64,000 bases of DNA, from contig JAKSXM010000272.1 in the NCBI GenBank assembly GCA_022575985.1, forward strand, positions 29,901,501 to 29,965,500, read 5' to 3'. Every line of letters begins with the position of its first letter. The first letter of the stretch is position 1. The notes under the pieces are model-generated. The model saw only the letters and a list, made by a program, of their open reading frames with translations. It was not told the origin of the DNA and did no database searches. The translations under genes were made by a program, and so were the position numbers. Below are positions 11,481 through 21,951 of the stretch, piece by piece. Source of the stretch: Anagrus nilaparvatae (lineage: Eukaryota; Arthropoda; Insecta; Hymenoptera; Mymaridae).

Positions 11481-14326
11481 AAGTATCCATGGGGGATGTC
11501 CCAGATATTTAATGTGTGAATTGAACCATTCTCTAAATAAACATTAAATTAAAATCCAGTTTTTTAAAGTTTTGAAATCTGATACATTAAAATCTTTAGT
11601 TTTAACAATTAGAATTAAAATTTGTACAGAAAGTGTTAAAGTGATAAAAAAGACTATCCACAGATTTTAAAACGAATCTCACGCACTAATTAATTACAAA
11701 CAGCCCCTAATTATACATAATTCATATTTAAAAAAAATGATTTATTCAACACCTTATAATAATATATCTATTCCATAATAATTTGTGTTAATGACCTACA
11801 CAAGCACATAAATAAGAGTATATTTGCAAAAAATAAAAAATAATTTTCCTCTTCCTTTAAAATATTTTTTTAATTTCTAGCTTTGAAAAAATCATTGGAA
11901 TGCATTAATGGCGTGATAAAAATGTATTTTAAAAATGTATTAGTACGTGTGCACATTTTACGTCAAATACACCTAAATTAATCATGATTGATTTTGTCAT
12001 ATTAAATATAGCAAAAATATATATTGATCAATGTTACATAAAAATTTATACTTTTTTTATTTATATTACATAATATTTATTTTAGTTTTTTATATCTAGA
12101 GCATTATAATTAATTTATTGGTTTTTTTTTTTAATAAATAAAATTTTTATGGAATTCTCGTTATTTATATATTGAATTGCAGTTGCAATTTTATTTTAGT
12201 TTGTTATAATTAACGTCTTTTTAAAAGCCGCGTTTTGCTAAATTGTAGACGATAAAATAACAAAATTATTAGTTCACTGCACAAATGATTCTTAGAATTT
12301 TTTTTTGTTTTATCGATACTGTATCTTGTTAATTTTTCTTTTTTTTTAAGTGTGATTGTAGTGTAAAATTTAATGTCTGAAAGGATAATTTTTTAGTTAT
12401 TTTTAAAAATTATGATAGGTAATAAGAATGCAATATTATTTGAAACTATTATCGCCAACAATTTTTTTTTTACTTTCATTCAGTAAAAAATAATTTATTA
12501 GTTTGCTCAATGGTACTATTCCATTAATTAAGTATAAATATATAATTTTTTCTCAATTAATTAAAATGTCTAGGTATTAATATGCGTTTCTTAGACATTT
12601 TGTAGGTAAAATTTTGATTATTCAAGTACATTTTACAACCCCCCTTTTTTACTAAAAAAATGGTTCCTATAAGGGACCAAAATAAGCATAAATGTTGGAT
12701 AATAATTAGTACTATACATTGTTTTAAAAAAAATATTTTTAACACATAATAATTTTCATTTACATCAGTGTAGACAGCAACAATAAATTTTATAACTTTC
12801 GACTTCATGATATAATCACGAAAAATATCAGGTATATAATAATAGGGCCCAAGGTCGTGTAAATTTTTTACAATAAAAAACACAGACCCAATGCAATTTA
12901 GATACTTTTGTTAAACCGCCGAAAATTGCATACTACACAATCGATGAGACAACAAGGCGCTGCGGTACTCACCTTTTTTATCTCTTGATGTTTATTTTAT
13001 ATTTTTAGGTATAATCACACAGCAACTATGTTCTCTAATTCTTATTTGAGGTTACACGGGCAAACGAAATTGTTTAAAATTTATTTATTCAATTATTTAT
13101 CTTCCTTTTTTTCCCTGTTTCTTTCGTAAATAATTATGTACATCAATACTTTGGTTGGAAAAAATGAATATTTAAATTGTTTATATTCTGATAAAAGGTT
13201 CGTAAATTAATAAAATTGCTATGAAAAAAAAAATTCTAATGGCTTATTTGCTTCTTCTTGAATAAACTTATTTTCTATTTTTTTTTTTTAATTTCAAAAA
13301 TTATTCTGGTCTGAAATTTTTAACAAGTATGTATATTACAAAAATAGAGATACGAAAGCTCAAACAAAATTAATTACGGGTTTTTTGCTTCGAGCTGGGT
13401 TGGGTTTCCTATGTAGCTAAGAAAGTTTTCAATTCAGAACTGTAACTGCAGGCTTTTTCCTAGAAATTTTGGACTTAACAAAAAATTTGATCTGACCAAC
13501 AAGACCAAAATTTTGGATCGAATTCCACGTTTCGGTTAAACACGCACCCCTGCTAATAATCCTATCCTATCCTAAAAAATAGATGGCTCATCGCAACGGT
13601 TGCTAGGTGTAATCGGAATAAAGTCATTCTGATTGGTTCTCACAATAATGTACACAAACAAACATATACAAAATTTTAAATTCAAAATAACATAAACATT
13701 AATAATTATTAATTTAAATCGAGAGGTTATGGGTGAATTTAATGAATTCAATAAACTTTGTTAATTTAATGATTATTATATCTATTTGTATACAATAAAT
13801 TAATTTAATAATGTTTGGAATAAGTAATAAAAATTTTCTAACCTCAATATTGAATATGTTTATTGTTTATGTTTTTATAATGGGTAAAGTAAAATGAATT
13901 ATTTAAATTATTTATTTTGCAGGTATAATAAGTGCGTTCTTTGAAAGTTATTATGACTGTGAATGTTATTTTGCCAAATTGATTTATTTTTATAGAAACA
14001 AAAACATTGCAGTTAATTATTGGTAATTCTTTACCAAAAAAAATTATTGTCTCTTTTTTCTCAAGTTATACTAAAATTTACAAGCATACGCGAAATTTCG
14101 CATAAAATGCAAGTAAATAAAGTCAGATTTTTTTTGATCAGGTATCGAGTGGCTGGGCAGATAATTACAAAATTGAATAAAATAATAGAATAAAATAAAA
14201 GCCATTATTTTCGATGAAGAGTTCTGTTAAAAAAAATTCTAAGAGATAAAATAATCAACTTTCTATTTCTATGCTAAAAAAATAATTTTTAAATTTATAC
14301 GATGGACAGTATACTTTTATTCTAGG
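11481..14326. other. Gene-free AT-rich sequence
   Basis: Only AT-biased random frames are seen. The 108-codon frame at 12557-12883 on the - strand has no recognised domain and no splice support. A short tandem CCTATCCTATCCTA occurs at about 13560. I see no RNA gene. Confidence 0.4.
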
Positions 14327-14545
14327 CCGCAAAAATAAAGAATGGCCCAGATCACACGCAAATTGCAATTCGAGGCGAAGCCGAGGTGGGATATCCGTGG
14401 GATCCTCCGATCTGGGACATACTTTTTTTTTGCGGCCGAGGCCAAAACATAATTTTTCTTTGTCAGTGGCAAAAAAACGCGTATTTTTGAATCGCGCCTC
14501 GGCCGGAAAATATGTGCTTTTTGGCCGCTGACAAGAAAAAAAAAT
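14327..14545. repeat. GCGAAGCC-family dispersed repeat, copy 1
   Basis: Locally G+C-rich. It begins with CCGCAAAAATAAAGAATGGC and contains CGAGGCGAAGCCGAGG and the pair GGCCAAAACATAATTTTTC / GGCCGCTGACAAGAAAA. The same blocks in the same order recur near 19720-19960, 21365-21560, 24430-24740 and 29068-29275. Confidence 0.6.
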
Positions 14546-14565
14546 GTAAGATATGTATGACTTAA

Positions 14566-15094
14566 GCCACCGAACAGTTCACCACAAAAGTTAACTACCA
14601 AAAAATGTTGATGCATAAAAATTGCATACAGAGTAAGATATAAAAACATTTTTTTAGATACGATTCTATTTTACCACCAGTGATTTTTACACAGATATTT
14701 ATAATTTTGATTTTTGATATAAAAAATCTAAACACCTACAAGATTTACACCAAAAAGTTGACGAAAAGAACATTTTAATCTTTGCTGCAAAATTTTTTGT
14801 AAATATCAATCTCTATGTTTAATTTAACCATTCAAGAGTTTTAAAAACTAACAAGGAAAAAAAATGGACCACATAATGATAATTTCTTTTTTTTTTTGAG
14901 GTCAATTTTTTTGTGTAAAATTTTATAGGGTGGTTAAATTTTTCGTGTCAAATTGATATTAAAAATATACGTGTGAAAATCACTGATGGTCATATAGATG
15001 CCTATTCAAAAAATATGTTTATATTTTATTTTGTACGCAGTTTTCATGGACCAAAATTCTTTGGTAGTAACTTTTGTGATGAACTTTCTGTGGC
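14566..15094. repeat. Foldback element, about 150-200 bp arms
   Basis: Left end GCCACCGAACAGTTCACCAC pairs with right end GATGAACTTTCTGTGGC. Inner blocks AAAGTTAACTACCAAA and CCACCAGTGATTTTTACAC match the reverse complement of TTTGGTAGTAACTTT and GTGTGAAAATCACTGATGG. Arms are imperfect with a central region of about 200 bp. Confidence 0.65.
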
Positions 15095-15930
15095 AACATC
15101 TAAGGTGACGCAGTTTTTTGAAACTTGAAAAAAATTCTAAATTATTATTTTCACGTGCATTTATATCAAAACATTTGATTTCCGGAATCGAATCCTACGA
15201 AAATTTACGATAAGAAATTACGCCTTTTGACTTCTTTAAAAGTCCAAAAACTATATTTTAAAAAACCAAAGATGAAACAAATTTTTAAGTGCTGTAAAAA
15301 AGAGAAAATCAAATATGTAAAATTCTAAAAATTTTGGATTTGGACAAATGTAGCCATGGGCGTAATTCTCTATACTTTTTGGGTTCAGTGTGCGTCAGTG
15401 GACCCAAAAATTTTTATTCCTGAATATTTATTAACAATTTATGGAAAATTCAATTAAACAAGTATATAAAGGAGGGGATTAAAATTTCTAAAGAATTGTA
15501 AAAAAGTTTATTTTTGTTAAATGCGAAGGCTTATCGGAGCGTATAGTTCTGAGGGTCAGTATAATTACATTCGACATAAAATGCACTTTGAATATGGAAC
15601 ATGTCTATAGAGAGAGGTACTTTAGGAATTGGAAAATTACCTATTTTGATTTAGGGATTCATAATAATAGTGTTATTACGTAATATTTTTGTACTATACC
15701 CAGGACTTAGCAAAAGCAAACATGTGCTATGCATTTAGGTTGTATAGTCATAAACCGATCTTACGTTTTTATAACAAGTTTAGAACAACATTTTACAACC
15801 AAAGGGCAAAAAAGGCAAAAAGGTGGGTCGTACAAGTCAGAAAATATTACTTTTTAACTAGGTTATGTAAAGGTGTTTCGGCACTGATCGAGGCACTGGT
15901 GATACATAGAACTCGTCCATGTTGCTATGC
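15095..15930. other. Gene-free sequence between foldback elements
   Basis: The frame at 15689-15937 is open, but its 3' end runs into the next transposable element and it has no recognised domain. A GGAACATGTCTATAGAG motif near 15595 resembles the AACATGTTCCATG ends of another dispersed family. Confidence 0.35.
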
Positions 15931-15938
15931 CGCATAAT

Positions 15939-16609
15939 CAGAGTTGGACAAATATGACAGAAATAAATTTTTTTCCATATCCATATTCCATATTTTTTCA
16001 TAAATGGAATCCATATTATGGCACTCATATTAATATGGAGAAAAAAAATGATCATATTTGGATTTCATATTAATATGATATGGAATCCATATTAATATGA
16101 TATGGATATGAAAAAAATATGGAACCCATATGGGGGTCATTTAGGGCCCATATTAATATGGTAAGCACGAATTTCATATTGATTTTATATAGGAATTTCA
16201 TAGTAAAAACTTTGCTCCCAGGGTGTTTTTACGCTATTTTTCACAAAATTCAAAAAAGATGTCCCGAAAACACCCTGGGAGCAAAGTTTTTACTATGAAA
16301 TTCCCTCGGAAATTCCTATATAAAATCAATATGAAATTCGTGCTTACCATATTAATATGGGCCCTAAATGACCCCCATATGGATTCCATATTTTTTTCAT
16401 ATCCATATCATATTAATATGGATTCCATATCATATTAATATGAAATCCAAATATGATCATTTTTTTTCTCCATATTAATATGAGTGGCATAATATGGACT
16501 CCATATTTATATGGAAAAAAAATTGCCATAATATGGATTCCATATATGAAAAAATATGGAATATGGATATGAAAAAAAAATCCATTTCTGTCATATTTGC
16601 CCAACTCTG
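15939..16609. mobile_element. hAT-like foldback element with perfect 8-bp target duplication
   Basis: Nearly the whole element is one palindrome. The left arm from CAGAGTTGGACAAATATGAC and the right arm ending GTCATATTTGCCCAACTCTG pair over about 290 bp down to a loop at about 16233-16268. The inner arm tips are TTTGCTCCCAGGGTGTTTT and AAAACACCCTGGGAGCAAA. CGCATAAT occurs exactly at both outer borders (15931-15938 and 16610-16617), an 8-bp duplication. The arms are packed with the 12-bp palindrome CATATTAATATG. Eight-bp duplications and CAGNGTTGG ends are typical of hAT transposons. No transposase is present. Confidence 0.85.
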
Positions 16610-16619
16610 CGCATAATAT

Positions 16620-17990
16620 GTATATATGAGTTATTCTTAGCGTAACTAACATAAAAGGCAGGTCAAAATCTGGGATCTAAAAAAACCCATTGGACCTCGG
16701 ACTGGATTTACTATGTGAAAATATGATTCCATGCTAATTTTTAAGGTGCTAGATTCAATGGTTTCGAAATGGCAGCTGTTTTTCGATTTTTTTTTTGTTC
16801 AAATTTGCTGCAAAAATCTGAAAAAATTTTTTGATTTTAATTTTTCACCACTCTACATACAGCTAAAAAATAATGTTCAACTACGGGGGGTATGTAAGAT
16901 TTTTCGCAGAATCCGAAACTACCATTAGTTTTTCGGAAAAATCTCAAGAAAAGTCGGAAAACTAAAAGGAATCTTCAAATATGAATTTCTCAAAAACCAT
17001 GTTTTTTTTCATATAATTGGCCTTAATATTTGTCTTTGCACATGTATTTTTTGTTGGTAAATAGTTTTTCAGGATATCGACCCTTAAAGTAATTAAAAAT
17101 TCAAAACACGAAATTTCATAACCTTCCATTATCCGAAATTTTCCGGATTTTCCTGTAATCGAATAAAAATTCTGACTCAATTTTTAGATCCCTCGGGAAA
17201 TTTTACCATAGGCCCACTTTTTTGAGAAATTTTTAACATTTTTGTAATACTGAATAAAATAAAGAAGAAACAGTTTGCATAAAAATAAAAAAAAAATAAA
17301 ATTTTGCTCATTTTTTGAATTTTTTATTTATTGTCAATTTTACGAATTATTATTGTTTTTTATTTATACAGCATTACTGTAAGGTTCAAAATGTCTCAAA
17401 AAAGAGGGTCTATAGTGAAATTTTCCGAGGAATCCAAAAATTGAGTCAGAATTTTCATGCGATGAGAGGGAAACCCGTAAAATGGAAAATTTCGAAAAAT
17501 GGAAGGTTATTAAAGTTCGTTTTTTTAAAGACCGACATCCCTCAAAAGCTTTTTATCAACAAAAAGTACATAGGAAAACTTAGGCCAATCGCAGGCCAAT
17601 TAGAAGATAAAAAATTCCGCTTTTTGAAAAATTCATATTTGAAAGTTCCTTTTATTTTTTCCGATTTTTCTGGTTTTCTTGAGGTTTTTCCGAAAAACTA
17701 ATGGTAGTTTCGTATTCTGCGAAAAATTTCACATACCCTTTGAGTTGAAAATTATTTTTTAACAGTATGCAGAGTGGTGAAAAATTAAAATGACTAATAT
17801 TTTCAGATTTTGGCAGCAAAGAACCAAAAAAAAAAATCGAAAAACAGCTGCCATTTCAAAAGTATTGAACTTAGCACCTTAAAAATTTGCATAGTGTCAG
17901 ATCTTCACATACTGAACCCAGTCCAATCAGTTTTTTTAAGATTCTAGACTTTTTTATGTTAGTTACACTGAGAACTACTCATGTATAAAT
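16620..17990. mobile_element. Large foldback element, about 600-bp arms
   Basis: Left blocks GTAACTAACATAAAA, GGTGCTAGATTCAATGG, GGCAGCTGTTTTTCGATTTT, CACCACTCTACATACAG, ACTACCATTAGTTTTTCGG and GACTCAATTTTTAGATCC recur in reverse-complement order at the right. They run from about 17390 (GGGTCTATAGTG) to TTTTATGTTAGTTAC at 17951-17965. Arms of about 600 bp flank a spacer of about 120 bp near 17250-17370. Identity is clearly below that of the adjacent hAT-like palindrome, so it is older. The 128-codon frame at 17315-17701 lies inside the right arm and is not a gene. Confidence 0.8.
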
Positions 17991-19719
17991 ATAGATAACT
18001 AAAAAAAATTCCGAAAAAAATTTCCTTCTGATAATTGAATAAAAATAAATTTGTACATAAAAGTCAAAACGTATCAAGGAATAACAACTGCAAAATTATC
18101 TAAACGTAGAGATCGCATTAAGACAAAATTTGTTTAAACTAAAATAACGATTTGCTATAAATAATGCTATCTTCTGGGATTTACAAATACTATAATTTAG
18201 ACTGATCCCATTATCTCCTCGCCTTAAATAGCACACATTTGCCCCCCCCCCCTTAAATTTCGAAATCCCAGGGTACCCCGACCTATAAACATGTTCCAAA
18301 ATGGGTCAGAGATCCATCAGACATGCGGGTGAGAGATACTTTAGAGGAAAATGCAAATGAAAGAATGTATCGGCAGTGAAGAAACTTTTGAGTACGCAGG
18401 TGGGGATTCAGATTAATTAACGTGAAGGTGAGGGTGAAAAGTGTACCTTTAAAAGGCTTAAATTGGGATTAGAGCTAGATGATAGAAAAATCATAATATT
18501 GACTGTTAGATATAAATTTGAGAAAAGAAGTTAGTTAAAAATTTAAGAAAAAAATAGAAATTAGAAACAATAAGCAAGGTCATGGTTACTTTTCCTTAAG
18601 GGAATGACAATAGCCAGTAATGCGTTTGTAAGAATTTCTACAAATGATTTCTCTTCATACTCCTATAAATAGGTATTCTGTTTTTCATTTCCTTGAATTT
18701 TCAAGCATTGATTTAAATTTTCATGCAAAATTTAAGCAGAGCAACCTCTCAGAAAAAATCTATACAAATTTCTAATTGTATATCCCTACTAAAGCAAATG
18801 GGCAGATTGTTACCATAAGTCACGCGGCCCGATGGAGGCCCTCCGTAGGACTGCTGGTGGGCCGCGTGTCGCTGTTTGTTTTATTAGGGAGTATAAACTA
18901 CTAAGATCGATAAATCGCTAATAGCTTAAAAATCAGATAATTTCTATTTTCATTTTAAAACATTTTTTTCATTATAAAAATTAAATAAAAACAACACAAT
19001 TTGGTCTCTGTGTAAAGTGAAGTTGAATCTATAAAAAAAAAAAAAATTCCAGAAGTTCATGGTGGGAAAAACTGTTAATTCTTAAATAATCAAATAAAAT
19101 TAAGATAATAAATGAAATATTTATCATAATTTGCTTAATTAACTAATAAATGCGTGAATAATTAATAAATTATAAATTATAATTAATTATTAATACGTAA
19201 ATAAATAAATTTTAAAGAGCGCAGTTTCCCTCTCCATAGATAATTTTTAAATATTTTTTTAAATTTTAACTTTTCTCATAGTATGGACGATCTGTCCTCC
19301 TATTCTAAAAAAAAATATTTTAGTTTACACTAAATCCCAACTGAATATAACCAGAAATCTTTTTTTTCTTCATAAATTACAAACTATCCTAACTCAATTC
19401 ATCAATCTGTGCGCGAAGCGCAGTTGAATCTAGTCGTATATAAAAAATACAACAAAAAGTACAAAACGTGCAAATTGTGCTTTTCTCCCAAAGTCCCTAA
19501 GTCAAAAATATTTTAAATCCATTTGCCCCCCTCCTCCCCGAAAACGTAACCTTTTCACTCCTCTACTACCGAAAGGGGGTTTTTTGGGTAAACCCGTCCC
19601 TATAAACATGTTTCATGTTAAAATCATTTTTTTCAACAGCGTCTAGAAAATGCGTTTTTTTTTGTAAAAACGTATTTTCTCGCTATTAATAAAAAAATAG
19701 CACATTAATATAATATTAC
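17991..19719. other. Gene-free sequence with poly-C repeat family and small hairpin
   Basis: A C-tract at 18242-18252 followed by AAATCCCAGGGTACCCCGAC and AAACATGTTCCA, and a related block at 19525-19625, belong to a dispersed family (also at about 21780-21870, 26845-26990 and 59750-59870). A G+C-rich imperfect hairpin, GCGGCCCGATGGAGGCCC to GGGCCGCGTG, lies at 18827-18868. It resembles the centre of the foldback at 29511-29951. No coding sequence is recognised. Confidence 0.45.
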
Positions 19720-19965
19720 GACTCATGGCCAAAAAAATAAAGTATGGTCCAAATCACAAATCATAATCATCCAAAGCATGCAAAGGCCGAAATTTTTTGA
19801 AAAATTTAAAATTTAAAAATTTTTCAAACCCCATATTTTGCCCTATGACTTAAGGCATAATTTTACGTATAATGGGCAAAAATATGCCAAGGGAAAAAAA
19901 TTATTTTCTACTCTAGGGGAACTGCTTTTTGGCCCATTATATGTAAAACTATATAATATGGGGTT
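19720..19965. repeat. GCGAAGCC-family dispersed repeat, copy 2 (diverged)
   Basis: It starts with GACTCATGGCCAAAAAAATA and contains a symmetrical AAATTTTTCAAA region, GGGCAAAAATATG and CTCTAGGGGA. Blocks are shared with 11150-11270 and 29068-29275. Confidence 0.5.
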
Positions 19966-21364
19966 CGAAAGAAGTACTTTGTTGCTTGAAAACAAAAAAT
20001 TTATTAAAATTATTTTTGTTGTTAACAAATTTCGTAGTTTAATTAAAGAAAGCATAAATCACATTTAAAATTAAATTAACATTAAGTCTATCATCAAAAA
20101 CCATGCTAAAATGAATTTGTACGAGAATTTATAAAGTATAAACAATTATTAAAATTTATGATAATAATAATAATAAATTGCACGTTCTTAAACTTGAAAT
20201 AATTTTCTAATATTAGCAATGTAATAAAATATTTTTCTTAAGAAAAGTTAAACTCATATATAACTTAAAAAATACAAAGAAAATGTTTATTATGATGTAT
20301 AAATTTATTTGACTATAATGTGTTATTAAAACTACTGCAAGAATTCATATATTTGCACATGTTGTATTTGCATTCCTATGTCTTCTATATAAGAGAGAGA
20401 TACCACTGTTATAATACACAATTTCCGTTTTGATATTATTAGAAAAGATATCTTTTATAATTAAACTTTTTTTTTATTATCGTATAGATTGAAATCTTTT
20501 ATATCCAATGAAAATTAATATCTCTTTTGTTTATACTCTGAAATTAAAATGTTTAAATTTTCAAAAAAATATCAAAATAGTAAGTTAGGTAAAAAAAATG
20601 TTGCTGAGATGATGAGGATTCAGAATAAATTCAAACAAGAGACAAAATAAAATATTTGGATAATGAAAAAGCTTTTTAGCGATCAGAAAGCAAATATTTC
20701 CAAACAAAAACGTTTTTTTTGCTAAAAAATTTTCTTGCTACAATTCAAATACGCAATTATATCCAAAGCTTCATCTTAACCAACAGGGATTTAATCGATC
20801 CTCTTCGATCAGAAATGAAAATTAGCATACAAAATCAGGATTGCCCTTCCTGAAAGTTTTCAGAATTATCTGCTAGCCTTAATTAACTAAAAAATTATCT
20901 GATCTAGAACAGCTATTATGACGAATTTGAATCACTAATTCAATATTTAGAACTTAATCTAAGCTGTTTAACAGTGTAGATTAGGTAAATTAGATTTTTT
21001 TAATATTTTTTCTATTAAAGGAAAATAAATTATTTTTCTTCTGTTTGTATTATCCCTTATCAAAACTATTTGTCTCATTTAATCTTTATTGTTTTTATTA
21101 TTTTATATCTATTTATAAGCTTTATTAAAGATTTAATGTGATTGTAGGATTTTTCTCCTCTTACGCAATTGTCTTATTTATTTATTTTTATTTATAAGTT
21201 TTCTTTGCTTTGTTGTACTTTTTTACATTGAATAATAGAATTAATTTAATTTTTAATTAAAATTAAAAAAAAATTTTCAAACTAAAAGTCTAAATCTAAT
21301 CATTTTTTGAAAATTAAAAAAGCAACTTTAAAATTAATTTAGTCATTTATACTACACTATATAC
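19966..21364. other. Gene-free AT-rich sequence
   Basis: No frame, RNA gene or clear repeat is recognised. Confidence 0.35.
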
Positions 21365-21570
21365 AAACCGTTGCCAAAAAAAAAAGTTAGAATGATCCAA
21401 ATAGCACAAAAATTACCATGCGAGGTAAGGCTAATGGTAAATTGTGATCTGAGGCATTCTTTTTTGATGACCAAAAATTCGAATACGATTTTACATATCT
21501 AGGGCAAAAATGAGTATTTTCTAAACTTGAGGGTCGCCTTTTTGCCCATTTTGTATGTAAAAAAACTTAT
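21365..21570. repeat. GCGAAGCC-family dispersed repeat, copy 3 (diverged)
   Basis: GCCAAAAAAAAAAGTTAGAA, ATGCGAGGTAAGGCTAATGG and GATCTGAGGCATTCTTTTTT follow the order of the copy at 29068-29275. GGGCAAAAATGAGTATTTTC and TTGCCCATTTTG follow. Confidence 0.5.
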
Positions 21571-21778
21571 AACTGGTTTGTGTTTTCACACAACCTGCGA
21601 TCATGGAGCATGTTCACTTATAACAGTTTTAACGCTGTTTTAACGTATACTCCCTAATTCTTATAAGTCACAGAGCCGAATTTATAAAAGTCCCTAAATT
21701 GAAATTATTCTATGTCCATAAACCTAAAGTATTCTAAAATCTTGACTTCTATACTTCAAATTATTCTAAGTCCATTTT

Positions 21779-21870
21779 ACCCCCCCCCCCCCTAAAAACG
21801 TCAATTTTCACCCCCCCTCCTGCTGAGCCAGACTGAACCAATGAACATGTTCCATGTTAAAATAAGTTTT
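21779..21870. repeat. Poly-C / AACATGTTCCATG repeat family member
   Basis: A C-tract of 12 followed by AAAAACGTCAATTTTCACC, a second C-tract, then AATGAACATGTTCCATGTTAA. Relatives are at about 18240-18300, 19525-19625 and, in reverse, 26845-26990. Confidence 0.5.
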
Positions 21871-21951
21871 AAATCACGGGGGTAAAATGTGAGGTTCGAT
21901 CTTTGCATGTTGTATGTCATGTAATTGCATGTAAGGTAGATTAACTACCTA

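Noticed and set aside
12557..12883. A 108-codon frame on the - strand.
   Set aside because: Composition follows the AT background (Ile, Phe, Lys, Tyr). No signal peptide or domain I would defend.
14317..14649. A 110-codon frame on the - strand.
   Set aside because: It spans a dispersed repeat and the tip of a foldback arm, with no family resemblance.
17315..17701. A 128-codon open frame.
   Set aside because: It lies in the right arm of a foldback element. Its counterpart in the other arm is not open, and it has no domain or splice support.
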